11,122 nt of DNA from an uncultured Ruminococcus sp. (GCA_902783235.1 CACZQG010000107.1:1-11122); one strand, 5' to 3'. Shown: positions 1 through 7,464, counted from the first letter of the stretch. The notes: generated from the letters alone by a model not told the origin. Numbers and translations are program-made.

Positions 1-1
1 A

Positions 2-135
2 CGTACCCCAAGGGCATTTGCATTTCTATCCAAATTATAAATTTGGTGAAATGCTGGCATATTTCAAGCCTTTCCAACGCAGAAGTTCAGTATTTAGACA
101 AGCAGAAAATTCAAGATTTAGTTTGGGGATCAATA
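2..135 (+). repeat. Dispersed repeat copy R1 (left end)
   Basis: Two parts are visible. Positions 2-35 match 7119-7152 in direct orientation at 31 of 34 bases, and the similarity continues, after a gap of about 30 nt, through ATTTGGT and CTGGC to CCAA(C/G)CG. Positions 52-135 match the reverse complement of 11039-11122 with only two mismatches, so a nearly identical inverted copy closes the window. The inner boundary is sharp at about 135. The left boundary lies outside the window. The only open frame across it (18-212) resembles no known protein, so I treat the stretch as non-coding repeat DNA. It sits directly upstream of the thi operon, where thiS or a TPP riboswitch would often be found. 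Confidence 0.85.
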
Positions 136-246
136 TCTATCCAATGCTTTGCCATGGCAGTAAAGCAAGACTGTTATTTTGCATAGGTGAGAGGTACTTA
201 CCGGCAGGATAAACAAATTTTAATGAAAGGAATATCTGATATCAAA

Positions 247-1017
247 ATGGAAAATGACAAGTTAGTTATCGGCGGACATGAGTTTTCTTCTCGTTTTATA
301 CTTGGCTCAGGTAAATACTCATTAAAGCTTATCGAAGCTGCTGTAAGGGATGCAGGAGCACAGATTATTACCCTTGCAGTAAGACGTGCCAATACTAAGG
401 AGCATGAGAATATATTGGATTATATTCCCAAGGGAGTAACTCTTCTCCCCAATACCTCAGGAGCCAGAAATGCTGATGAGGCTGTGCGTATAGCACGGCT
501 TGCAAGAGAACTGGGCTGCGGCAATTTTGTAAAGGTGGAAATAATGAGGGATACCAAGTATCTTCTTCCTGATAATCAGGAAACTATCAGGGCAACAGAC
601 ATCCTTGCCAGGGATGGATTTGTTGTAATGCCATATATGTATCCTGACCTGAATACTGCCCGTGATCTGGTAAATGCAGGTGCGGCAGCTGTTATGCCCT
701 TGGCTTCTCCAATAGGTTCAAATAAGGGACTTGCAACCAAGGAATTTATACAGATCCTTATTGATGAGATAGATCTGCCTGTAATAGTTGATGCGGGTAT
801 TGGCAGACCATCTCAAGCGTGCGAGGCTATGGAAATGGGTGCAGCTGCTATTATGGCAAATACCGCTCTTGCTACCGCAGGTGATCTTCCTCTTATGGCT
901 TCTGCTTTCAGACAGGCAATTGAAGCAGGCAGAAAGGCGTATATTTCAGGGCTTGGCCGTGTACTTGTGCGTGGAGCATCGGCTTCCGATCCTCTGACAG
1001 GCTTTTTAAGAGATTGA
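247..1017 (+). CDS. thiG: Thiazole synthase ThiG
   Basis: This is thiazole synthase, which condenses 1-deoxyxylulose 5-phosphate, dehydroglycine and ThiS thiocarboxylate into the thiamine thiazole phosphate in the cytosol. The protein is a TIM barrel of 256 residues, the usual family length. Visible family motifs are [17 protein letters not shown] at 9-25, the Schiff-base lysine K96 in [18 protein letters not shown] near 151-162 and VDAGIGRPS at 181-189. The start is not certain. ATG 247 gives the family-typical N-terminus ([10 protein letters not shown]), but an in-frame ATG at 223 would add eight residues. Neither has an ideally spaced site: AAAGGA at 226-231 is 15 nt from 247, and AGGA at 206-209 is 13 nt from 223. 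It is the first gene of the operon here. No TPP riboswitch elements (CTGAGA, ACC-GAACCTGA) are visible in 136-246, which holds only a small palindrome TGCCATGGCA at 150-159. The sulfur carrier ThiS and the adenylyltransferase ThiF are not in the window. Confidence 0.95.
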   Translation: MENDKLVIGGHEFSSRFILGSGKYSLKLIEAAVRDAGAQIITLAVRRANTKEHENILDYIPKGVTLLPNTSGARNADEAVRIARLARELGCGNFVKVEIMRDTKYLLPDNQETIRATDILARDGFVVMPYMYPDLNTARDLVNAGAAAVMPLASPIGSNKGLATKEFIQILIDEIDLPVIVDAGIGRPSQACEAMEMGAAAIMANTALATAGDLPLMASAFRQAIEAGRKAYISGLGRVLVRGASASDPLTGFLRD

Positions 1018-1033
1018 CGGAGGTATATTGAAT

Positions 1034-2287
1034 ATGGACAACAGTTACTTTGTAGATTCGGAGTATCTTTCCAAAGAAGCACTCAATAAAAAGCACATTC
1101 TTGAAAATGATCCTTCCAGCCGTACCGATCATATGAAATATATGGAGGGAATGGAACAGATTGAGTCGGATATCATGGACAAGGTGATCTCACAAATGGA
1201 GGAGTATGACTACTCAAAATACACTGCACGTGATGTTATTGCCGCACTTGAGCATGATACTTGTTCGGTGGAGGATTTCAAGGCACTTTTGTCTCCGGCA
1301 GCTGAACCATTTCTGGAAAAAATGGCTCAAAAGGCCCGCATCGAGACCAGAAAGCATTTTGGAAATACAGTTTATCTGTTTACTCCCTTATATATTGCCA
1401 ATTACTGCGAGAACTACTGTGTTTACTGCGGTTTTAACTGTTATAATCATATAAATCGTATGAAGCTGGATATAGAGCAGATTGAACATGAAATGAAAGT
1501 TATAGCCGACAGCGGTATGGAGGAAATACTGATGCTTACAGGGGAAAGCCGTGCAAAAAGTGATGTTAAATACATAGGTGAGGCTTGTAAACTGGCGAGA
1601 AAGTATTTCCGTATGGTAGGACTTGAAATATATCCTGTTAACACAGATGAATATAAATATCTTCGTGAATGCGGTGCCGACTATGTTACAGTTTTTCAGG
1701 AGACCTATGACAGTGATCGTTATGAGCAGCTTCATCTTTCAGGACATAAGCGTGTATTTCCCTATCGCTTTAACGCACAGGAAAGAGCTCTTATGGGTGG
1801 CATGAGAGGGGTGGCTTTTTCAGCATTATTAGGGCTATCCGATTTTCGTAAGGACGCTTTGGCTACAGGTCTTCATGTTTACTATATCCAGAGAAAATAT
1901 CCTCATGCTGAAATGTCTTTGTCCTGTCCACGTCTGCGGCCAATAATCAACAATGATAAGATCAATCCTCTTGATGTGCATGAAACACAGTTATGCCAGA
2001 TTATTTGTGCTTACAGGATATTTCTTCCTTTTGCAGGTATCACTGTATCCTCCAGGGAAAGCAAAGAATTTCGTAACGGAATAGTAAAGATAGCTGCTAC
2101 AAAGGTTTCTGCCGGTGTATCCACGGGAATTGGTGACCATGAAAGCAAATATACCGGAAAGGAAAGCGATTCCCTGGAAGGGGATGAGCAGTTTGAGATA
2201 AATGACAGCCGAAGCTTTGATACTATGTACAAGGATATTGCAGATGAGGGCCTTCAGCCTGTGCTGAATGATTATCTATATGTGTAA
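1034..2287 (+). CDS. thiH: Radical-SAM tyrosine lyase ThiH
   Basis: ThiH is a radical S-adenosylmethionine enzyme that cleaves tyrosine to dehydroglycine and p-cresol, giving ThiG its glycine imine. It is the oxygen-sensitive alternative to the oxidase ThiO and fits an anaerobe. The protein has 417 residues. The [4Fe-4S] motif CxxxCxxC is at C125, C129 and C132 (YCENYCVYCGF). The middle carries LMLTGES and VTVFQETYD, and the C-terminal part carries STGIGDHE, typical of the ThiH/HydG group. The second C-terminal cluster motif of HydG is absent, and the neighbours are thiamine genes, so ThiH is the better call. Start choice: GGAGG at 1019-1023 lies 10 nt before ATG 1034. An upstream in-frame TTG at 1028 is only 4 nt from that site and is less likely. 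The gap to thiG is 16 nt. Confidence 0.95.
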   Translation: MDNSYFVDSEYLSKEALNKKHILENDPSSRTDHMKYMEGMEQIESDIMDKVISQMEEYDYSKYTARDVIAALEHDTCSVEDFKALLSPAAEPFLEKMAQKARIETRKHFGNTVYLFTPLYIANYCENYCVYCGFNCYNHINRMKLDIEQIEHEMKVIADSGMEEILMLTGESRAKSDVKYIGEACKLARKYFRMVGLEIYPVNTDEYKYLRECGADYVTVFQETYDSDRYEQLHLSGHKRVFPYRFNAQERALMGGMRGVAFSALLGLSDFRKDALATGLHVYYIQRKYPHAEMSLSCPRLRPIINNDKINPLDVHETQLCQIICAYRIFLPFAGITVSSRESKEFRNGIVKIAATKVSAGVSTGIGDHESKYTGKESDSLEGDEQFEINDSRSFDTMYKDIADEGLQPVLNDYLYV

Positions 2288-2870
2288 GATATTCTGCGTT
2301 ACAAATAGGAAATTATGCCGTGATGTCTTTCCTGATAGGATTGAGAAGATAGCGGCTCAGAAACCTTGCGGCATAGTATTACGTGAAAAGGATATGGATG
2401 AAATCAGCTATGGTTCCCTTGCAAAGCAAGTATTGACAATATGTGAAAGATATAGTGTAACTTGTATTCTTCACAGCTTTTATGATGCTGCTATAAGGCT
2501 GGGCTGCAAAAAAATACATCTGCCACTTCATATACTTCGTGATATACCTGCGTACAAAAAAGATCATTTTGATGTAATAGGCAGTTCGGTACATTCTGTT
2601 GATGAGGCAAGAGAAGCAGAAAAACTCGGATGTACATATATCACGGCAGGACATATTTTTGTAACAGATTGCAAGAAAGATCTTGCTCCCCGGGGACTTG
2701 ACTCCTTGCATCAGGTGGCAACATCTGTTAATATACCTGTACTCGGCATCGGCGGTATAACATCGGATAATATGCATCAGGTCATGGATATTGCATATGG
2801 TGCCTGTATAATGAGTGGATTTATGACCTGTAATGATCCTGAAGAATATATGAAGGAGCTGAGAAAATGA
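2280..2870 (+). CDS. tenI: Thiazole tautomerase TenI-like protein
   Basis: This is a 196-residue TIM-barrel protein of the ThiE/TenI family, best read as TenI, which aromatises the thiazole carboxylate phosphate made by ThiG before coupling by ThiE. The stretch SVHSVDEAREAEK (103-115) followed by GHIFVTDCKK (124-133) closely follows Bacillus subtilis TenI as I remember it, and H125 matches the catalytic histidine of that enzyme. The Asn-Asp pair that binds substrate and magnesium in ThiE is replaced by H65-S66, and the later magnesium Asp region reads KIHLPLHI, so thiamine-phosphate synthase activity is unlikely. The start is ambiguous: ATG 2280 gives MCKIFCVTNRKL, which fits the family and overlaps the thiH stop by 8 nt (ATGTGTAA), while ATG 2268 would add four residues. 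No strong ribosome site is visible, so translational coupling to thiH is likely. The stop overlaps the thiE start. Confidence 0.88.
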   Translation: MCKIFCVTNRKLCRDVFPDRIEKIAAQKPCGIVLREKDMDEISYGSLAKQVLTICERYSVTCILHSFYDAAIRLGCKKIHLPLHILRDIPAYKKDHFDVIGSSVHSVDEAREAEKLGCTYITAGHIFVTDCKKDLAPRGLDSLHQVATSVNIPVLGIGGITSDNMHQVMDIAYGACIMSGFMTCNDPEEYMKELRK

Positions 2871-3505
2871 TATTTGACAGCAGTATGCTTTCACTATACG
2901 GTATTACAGACCGGAAATGGGTAGGGAAGTACACTCTCGAAGAACAGGTGGAGCAGGCATTAAAAGGCGGCGTGACTATATTGCAGCTTCGTGAGAAATC
3001 TATGGAAAGAAATGATCTTATAGCAGCAGCAAAAAGGATCGGGATACTGTGCAGGAAATATAATGTTCCGCTTATAATTAATGATGACTATGAAGCTGCA
3101 TTGGAAAGCGGTGCTGATGGCGTTCATGTGGGAATAGAGGATACGGCGGTAATTGAGATAAGAAAAAAAGTTCCAAAGGATTTTATCATTGGTGCTACTG
3201 CTAAAACCGTAGAACAGGCATTGGATGCATATGAGCAGGGTGCTGATTATCTTGGTGTGGGAGCGGTCTTTCCGTCACCTACCAAAAAAAATGCTATTCG
3301 CATTACAAATCGACAGTTAAATGAGATCTGTGAATGTGTTTCTATTCCATGCGTTGCCATAGGCGGGATCAGCTATGATAATGCGGATGAACTTATGGGT
3401 GCCTCTATAAACGGAATTGCTGTGGTATCTGCGGTGTTTGGCGCAGAGGATATTGAATCAGCAGCAAGATGCCTTAAAGCAAAGGTTAATAGGATTATTA
3501 TGTGA
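2867..3505 (+). CDS. thiE: Thiamine-phosphate synthase ThiE
   Basis: ThiE couples hydroxymethylpyrimidine pyrophosphate with thiazole phosphate to form thiamine phosphate. The 212-residue TIM barrel has the usual size. Motifs in order: QLREK (40-44, pyrimidine and pyrophosphate contacts), NDD (72-74) and D92 in HVGIED (magnesium ligands), GATAKT (109-114), GVGAVFPSPTKK (130-141), AIGGI (164-168) and VVSAVF (186-191). These residues are what separates it from the TenI-like neighbour. It starts in a 4-nt ATGA overlap with tenI and has a strong AAGGAG at 2853-2858, 8 nt upstream of ATG 2867. A second in-frame ATG at 2885 is possible but lacks such a site. It is the last gene of the operon. No hairpin followed by a T-run lies just downstream; the palindromic element at 3521-3640 may stop transcription instead. 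Confidence 0.95.
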   Translation: MIFDSSMLSLYGITDRKWVGKYTLEEQVEQALKGGVTILQLREKSMERNDLIAAAKRIGILCRKYNVPLIINDDYEAALESGADGVHVGIEDTAVIEIRKKVPKDFIIGATAKTVEQALDAYEQGADYLGVGAVFPSPTKKNAIRITNRQLNEICECVSIPCVAIGGISYDNADELMGASINGIAVVSAVFGAEDIESAARCLKAKVNRIIM

Positions 3506-3520
3506 AATCTATTATAACTC

Positions 3521-3640
3521 ACGACTTATGTCCCCCGCATCAATGGCGGCGGTCATCTTAGTCTTTCAGTGGGGGAATTCAATACCCCACTGAAACCCTA
3601 AGGGCAAATGCCCTAAGTCGTTCGCCCCATGACGGGGCGA
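3521..3640. repeat. Dense palindromic element, cloverleaf-like fold
   Basis: Nearly every base can be paired. The outer stem is ACGACTTA 3521-3528 with TAAGTCGT 3614-3621. Inside it, hairpin A (3529-3555) has CC and CCGC arms pairing with GCGG and GG, with two single mismatches. Hairpin B pairs CTTAG 3557-3561 with CTAAG 3598-3602 and TTTCAGTGGGG 3564-3574 with CCCCACTGAAA 3585-3595 around a 10-nt loop. Hairpin C is GGC 3603-3605 with GCC 3610-3612. Outside, TCGCCCC 3622-3628 pairs with GGGGCGA 3634-3640. The short words ATTCAATA (3577-3584) and TATTGAAT (3648-3655) are also complementary. The fold works on either strand. It lies between the 3' ends of convergent genes and could serve as a two-way terminator, be a relic of a palindrome-ended insertion sequence (IS200/IS605 type), or encode a structured RNA. 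No T-run follows the stems. Confidence 0.75.
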
Positions 3641-3662
3641 CGCCCCTTATTGAATCCTTAAA

Positions 3663-6600
3663 TTATTCAACAGTGAAATTTGCTTGTGTAGTAAGAGTAG
3701 TTGATTTTTTATCATTAATGATCATTGTTGCCTTTATTGTAGCTGTTCCGCTTCCTACAGCCTTAACAACTCCACCTGATGTAACAGTAAGCACCTTCTT
3801 ATCTGTTGACTCAAGCTTAACCCTGCCTGCAACACCGGCAGAACCGGAGCTGCAATATACATTGAAGGTATCTCCCACTTTTACATTTCTTGGCTGTGAT
3901 ATTACATTTCCGTTATTATCGGTATATGAAAGCAAAGCTCTTGTATTTGCAATACTCTGAGAAAGATCAGCATCATTTATAACCGATACCTTGAAGGTGA
4001 ATTTCTGCTTGGTATATTTGCTGGTACCCGTTATAGTAAATGGTATAGGCTGACCGGAAGAATCTGTAGTACAAGCCTGACACAGCTTCAGATCCAGTGT
4101 CGAATAGGTTTTTGACACCTTGTTTTCAACAGTCTTATAGTCTTCACCCTTTGATATCATAACTGCTCCGGGCTTGCTGCATTTCCATTCAATCTCCTCA
4201 TTGAAATCACCCAGACAATATGGTTCAGCTATATTTATAGTCGTACCGCCCTTGAATATCCTTTCACAGGTTGTGTCGGCTGCACTGGATGTCATTAGCT
4301 GACCGCATACTATGGAGTAAGTATTATCAGGGCTCAGAGGCTTATCTGCATCTGTTATCTTTTTATCACCATTAGCATCATAATAGACAGTATCCCTCTT
4401 ATCGTTTATAATAATGGATGAACCGGGATCATAAATATTTATCTTGTAAATATTTGATTTTAAGCTCTCATTTGATGAATTCTTAGCAGCAGTTGTAAAC
4501 TGCAAATAGTATGTACCTGCCTTATCACTGCCTACTACATCTCCTGACACTTTCAGAGCATTGGTATCCACCTGAACAGCAAGCTGTGACTTATTATAGC
4601 CCGAAACTGCTTCTTCATAGAAGGTGAGCCATTCACTGTAAGCATCTGTGTCATCTGCCAAAGGTCTTGCAACGGCTGTAGGATCCCCACTTATGGATCT
4701 GGAATAAAGTCTGTCCATTCTTGTCTGAACATTCCATACAGCACCAGCATCGCTCATAGAACCGCCTTCACCATACAAAAATATAAACTTATCATATGTA
4801 GCAGCCGTTACCTCTGAAAATCCTTCCTCCAGACTGCCGTCATCATTTATGCCCACTCCCACTTTAGGTATAAGGGTCGTATCACAGGTAACAGGGAAAG
4901 CAGCTACTCCCAGATTATAAGCAGAACCTCTTGGTATATTGATCTCCACCGTGCCATCGCTGCTCAGCTTCTTATTGGTCTCCTTGAGCTTTACTATCTT
5001 CTGAGGAGCAGTTATACCTCTGATGGATAAGTACAGATTCTTGATGCCCTTCATATTCTTACCATCCTGAATTATAGTGACTGCTACCCTATTAAGCTTT
5101 GGCAATGCTTTACTGCTGTCAGCCGTTATGGTTATCTGATCATCCTTTATTTCAGCAGTATATGCAGAATTAAGTCCGTGAAGCATATATGTATATTTGC
5201 CAAAAGAAGGCGGTACCGTACCCAAGGCTACAGTCTGGGTAGCTCCGGGGTACATGGATATTGTATTGGTATTAGCTCTGATGGCTTTGGGAGCAGCATT
5301 GGTATTAACATTTACAGTAAGGGTGGTTTTGGAGAGATCATCAGCATCCGCAGGGTATACTTTTATAGTACCGCTTCCTTCCCCGTATGCACTTACAATA
5401 CCGTTTGATACAGAAAAGCCGCTGCCATGAGCCTCATAAAGCAGGCTCTTATTTATACCGTCACTTAAAGCAAAGGGAAGTTTATAGCTCTTTCCCTCAT
5501 CCAGTACAAGAGAATATACCTTATCCGAGCTTTTACTAAAGCTGACACCTGTAATATCCTTTTCCTTATTAAGAGTATCCTCCTTATACGCAGTGCTCTT
5601 TGCAGGTGTTATATAAAAAGTACATGATGCATATACAGTACCCTTTCCATCCGGAAGCTTTGCGGTAGGGATACCATAATCGGCGGATACCGCTTTGAGT
5701 ACGACCTCATTATTGTACTTTCCATTGGCAATAGTCTTGGATACCGTTACAGAGCTTCCGGTAGCACCTGCTGCCAGTGTTCCTACAGTAATATCATCAC
5801 CCTTTGGCACCCAGAATTTAGCATTGCCGCTTGCCTTTGGGTATACTTTCTTAGCCGATTCCAGGTCTGCCTTTGTCTCCAGTACCCATTTTACCTTGCC
5901 AAGATCAACATCATCAGAAGCATTTATTGCCCTGTTCATCCTGTTAAGCTCCTCAGCCTGAGTCCTTGATACCACAGCCGTATATATTTTCTTTATATCA
6001 GACTGCTTTGAAGCATATCCGGCAATATCACTTTGGAATATTCTGAGAAGCTCATCATAGCCTTCATCATATATTTCGATTATTTTACCATCCTCACTGT
6101 CGCAAAGCATGGGGTCATACTTAAATGCATTATCCCCGGAATGTCCTTCCTCAGCGTCATAAGCCTTTATAAGAGTTTGTATAAATGTTGAATTGTCCTT
6201 AAAGCATTTTGAAGCAGGAATTTCGGGAACTATTACTATGCCGGGCTCCTGAACGCTCTTGCCGCTTACATTTATATATGGAACAGCGATCTTTTCCACC
6301 TTTTCTGTTTCGGTATACCATGCCCCTGTATCTTCATTGAAAAAATAATCATTCACTGCCTCATCCACAAGCAACTGCATATCAAGCTTTTCGCCTGTTG
6401 CCGGCTCAGTCTTGGTAGCATCCTTACCTGTTAAATTTTTCATGGTTTTGTAATCGGGCTTGGGAACATTGCTGATATCCGCTTCTCCTATATTTACCAT
6501 ACTTCCCAGCGGCTGACCATTTTCATCTCTCACCCTTGCATCCTGATAATAAAGGAAAGCTTTTTTATCTTTCCCCTCCCCTACTTCTCTGATGCCGAAT

Positions 6601-6806
6601 ACATAACCCAATTCTTTGTCCATACCTCCGGGTATATGTACGATCTCGTTACTCACAGCCATGTCCTGCGCATCAGCGGCATATACCGCATTATAATAAG
6701 CAGGATCACTTCCAAGTACCGTCCAGCATACCGCAGGGATCGCAGCTGTAAAAACAGAAGCTGTAATAACCGCAGCCATAATCTTTTTATAGATCTTCAG
6801 TTTCAT
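3663..6806 (-). CDS. Secreted protein with bacterial Ig-like (Big_2) modules
   Basis: The 1047-residue exported protein has no recognised enzymatic domain. A signal peptide is clear: KLKIYKK, then a hydrophobic stretch from about 9 to 29, and a likely cut near VYAADA around residue 45. Two Big_2-like modules are visible, one near 410-510 (SNGIVSAYGEGSGTIKVYP) and one at the C-terminus near 960-1047 (SGGVVKAVGSGTATIKATM). Such modules are usually spacers or adhesive folds on cell-surface proteins. A lone EF-hand-type loop DANGDKKITDAD is at 810-821, like half a dockerin, without a second loop nearby. Residues 50-400 and 510-800 match nothing I know. There is no LPXTG, C-terminal membrane segment or complete dockerin, so it may be released or held non-covalently. 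Start choice: AGGA at 6816-6819 touches ATG 6815 but lies 9 nt before ATG 6806, so 6806 is preferred. It is convergent with the thi operon and divergent from the LRR/peptidase gene. Confidence 0.85.
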   Translation of the reverse strand: MKLKIYKKIMAAVITASVFTAAIPAVCWTVLGSDPAYYNAVYAADAQDMAVSNEIVHIPGGMDKELGYVFGIREVGEGKDKKAFLYYQDARVRDENGQPLGSMVNIGEADISNVPKPDYKTMKNLTGKDATKTEPATGEKLDMQLLVDEAVNDYFFNEDTGAWYTETEKVEKIAVPYINVSGKSVQEPGIVIVPEIPASKCFKDNSTFIQTLIKAYDAEEGHSGDNAFKYDPMLCDSEDGKIIEIYDEGYDELLRIFQSDIAGYASKQSDIKKIYTAVVSRTQAEELNRMNRAINASDDVDLGKVKWVLETKADLESAKKVYPKASGNAKFWVPKGDDITVGTLAAGATGSSVTVSKTIANGKYNNEVVLKAVSADYGIPTAKLPDGKGTVYASCTFYITPAKSTAYKEDTLNKEKDITGVSFSKSSDKVYSLVLDEGKSYKLPFALSDGINKSLLYEAHGSGFSVSNGIVSAYGEGSGTIKVYPADADDLSKTTLTVNVNTNAAPKAIRANTNTISMYPGATQTVALGTVPPSFGKYTYMLHGLNSAYTAEIKDDQITITADSSKALPKLNRVAVTIIQDGKNMKGIKNLYLSIRGITAPQKIVKLKETNKKLSSDGTVEINIPRGSAYNLGVAAFPVTCDTTLIPKVGVGINDDGSLEEGFSEVTAATYDKFIFLYGEGGSMSDAGAVWNVQTRMDRLYSRSISGDPTAVARPLADDTDAYSEWLTFYEEAVSGYNKSQLAVQVDTNALKVSGDVVGSDKAGTYYLQFTTAAKNSSNESLKSNIYKINIYDPGSSIIINDKRDTVYYDANGDKKITDADKPLSPDNTYSIVCGQLMTSSAADTTCERIFKGGTTINIAEPYCLGDFNEEIEWKCSKPGAVMISKGEDYKTVENKVSKTYSTLDLKLCQACTTDSSGQPIPFTITGTSKYTKQKFTFKVSVINDADLSQSIANTRALLSYTDNNGNVISQPRNVKVGDTFNVYCSSGSAGVAGRVKLESTDKKVLTVTSGGVVKAVGSGTATIKATMIINDKKSTTLTTQANFTVE

Positions 6807-6815
6807 AGAATCCAT

Positions 6816-6822
6816 TCCTTTC
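6816..6822 (-). promoter_or_regulatory. Ribosome binding site deciding the start at 6806
   Basis: On the minus strand the site reads GAAAGGA and ends immediately before ATG 6815. With no spacer that ATG cannot be used well, whereas the in-frame ATG at 6806, three codons on, has a 9-nt spacer. The N-terminus then begins MKLKIYKK, a normal signal-peptide n-region. Confidence 0.65.
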
Positions 6823-6835
6823 GTTAATGAACGAA
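6820..6835 (-). promoter_or_regulatory. Small hairpin overlapping the ribosome binding site
   Basis: TTCGTT 6820-6825 and AACGAA 6830-6835 form a 6-bp stem with a 4-nt loop. In the transcript the 3' arm covers the first three bases of GAAAGGA, so it could modestly limit ribosome access. The stem is short and AT-rich, so a role is only a suggestion. Confidence 0.3.
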
Positions 6836-6905
6836 CAGCTTTGTGATATCCTTATCTTAAGTCTGTCCATTTAAATATATTGATCCAGTATATTACACAC
6901 TATAT

Positions 6906-6934
6906 ATTATACACCGATTCCCTTCAATTGTCAA
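6906..6934 (-). promoter_or_regulatory. Consensus sigma-A promoter of the Ig-like protein gene
   Basis: On the minus strand TTGACA (6934-6929) is followed after exactly 17 bp by TATAAT (6911-6906), a perfect match to the housekeeping consensus. Transcription would start near 6899, giving a leader of about 93 nt before the ATG at 6806. It points away from the LRR/peptidase gene. Confidence 0.85.
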
Positions 6935-7048
6935 TACTTCCCGAAAACCCTTTTCTCATCAATGGGTAATTTATCTGTTTCAAACAATTATTCTTGTGGA
7001 ATATTAGTCATGAAGCTAAAATGCTTATTACATTAAGGCAATACCGCA

Positions 7049-7096
7049 CAAAGATTGTGCGTCAGATTGACCGTCAGATTTTTCGTTAGATTGTAC
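7049..7096 (+). repeat. Four 12-bp tandem units inside the MITE
   Basis: Units of 12 bp follow each other: CAAAGATTGTGC, GTCAGATTGACC, GTCAGATTTTTC and GTTAGATTGTAC. The core AGATT is kept in all four. The first unit overlaps the inner end of the left terminal repeat. Confidence 0.7.
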
Positions 7097-7130
7097 AAAA
7101 TCGAAGCAGGCATACTGGCGTACCCCAAGG

Positions 7131-7182
7131 GCACTTGTGTTTCTATCCAAATACCTAAACGCACTTGTTTTTCAAGTCAAAT
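7131..7182 (+). repeat. 30-bp imperfect tandem duplication inside the MITE
   Basis: Positions 7131-7152 and 7161-7182 (both starting GCACTTGT and ending CAAAT) match at 18 of 22 bases with a 30-bp period. The copy at the left end of the window (R1) has only one such unit, which explains the gap of about 30 nt when the two are aligned. Confidence 0.65.
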
Positions 7183-7360
7183 CAAAGATTTGGTAAAACA
7201 CTGGCGGATGACGTGCAAAGCTTCCAAGCGGTCTTTGTGCGGTGTTGCCTTAATGAAATAAAAATCATATCTCCTATATATGCACTGTGCAGCCAAGTCT
7301 TTCAGCATCACCGGGATAATCAACATTTTTGCACCGCATTAATTTTTTATCTGTTATCTA

Positions 7361-7389
7361 TTTACAAAATTTCTTTTATCTGTTATAAT
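7361..7389 (+). promoter_or_regulatory. Sigma-A promoter of the LRR/peptidase/dockerin gene
   Basis: TTTACA (7361-7366) and TATAAT (7384-7389) are separated by 17 bp, one base from the housekeeping consensus. Transcription would start near 7396 and leave a leader of about 115 nt before ATG 7511. Confidence 0.8.
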
Positions 7390-7434
7390 AATATAAACAA
7401 CAACATACCAGAATTGATCTTGTATGTCTGTGAA

Positions 7435-7464
7435 AGATCCTATTAAGCATCTGATGCAGGATCT
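7435..7464 (+). promoter_or_regulatory. Hairpin in the 5' leader of the LRR/peptidase gene
   Basis: AGATCCT 7435-7441 pairs with AGGATCT 7458-7464, and inside it GCAT 7447-7450 pairs with ATGC 7454-7457, with a 5-nt bulge on the 5' side. It lies in the transcribed leader, about 35 nt before the ribosome binding site. No T-run follows, so it is not an ordinary terminator; it could stabilise the message or bind a factor. Confidence 0.4.

Larger units (their letters stand above)
7025..7261. mobile_element. MITE-like element with terminal inverted repeats
   Basis: The ends are imperfect inverted repeats. Positions 7031-7053 (beginning CATTAAGGCAATACCGC) match the reverse complement of 7233-7255 at 22 of 23 bases, and with flanking bases 7025-7053 against 7233-7261 at 27 of 29. 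The body of about 237 bp has no coding capacity and holds two kinds of tandem repeat, plus a stretch homologous to the repeat at the left end of the window. Small size, inverted ends and several related copies fit a non-autonomous element moved by a transposase encoded elsewhere. A target-site duplication cannot be called with confidence. It lies between two outward-facing promoters without touching either. Confidence 0.7.

Noticed and set aside
18..212. Open reading frame across the left repeat
   Set aside because: It lies mostly inside R1, has no ribosome site, and its translation resembles neither ThiS nor any other protein I know.
136..246. TPP riboswitch or thiG promoter upstream of the operon
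   Set aside because: None of the conserved TPP aptamer words is present. A TTGCAT near 180 could be a -35 box but no fitting -10 box follows at 16-18 bp.
1034..2287. HydG instead of ThiH
   Set aside because: The extra C-terminal cysteine cluster of HydG is absent and all neighbours are thiamine genes.
2280..2870. A second thiamine-phosphate synthase
   Set aside because: The Asn-Asp and magnesium Asp positions of ThiE are replaced, while the TenI motif GHxFxTDCKK with its histidine is present.
3595..3616. Link between AGGGCATTTGC in the palindromic element (minus strand) and the same 11 bases at 12-21 in R1
   Set aside because: The match is about 10-11 bases with unrelated flanks, and the diverged copy at 7128-7140 does not keep it; too short to claim common origin.
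3521..3621. Retron msr-msd RNA, because of the 8-bp inverted ends closing several hairpins
   Set aside because: No reverse transcriptase gene is present anywhere in the window and the inner stems do not show the long msd hairpin.
7055..7446. Two small frames (7055-7261 and 7165-7446) in the intergenic region
   Set aside because: They run through the repeat element and the promoter, lack ribosome sites, and show no protein-like composition or known motif.
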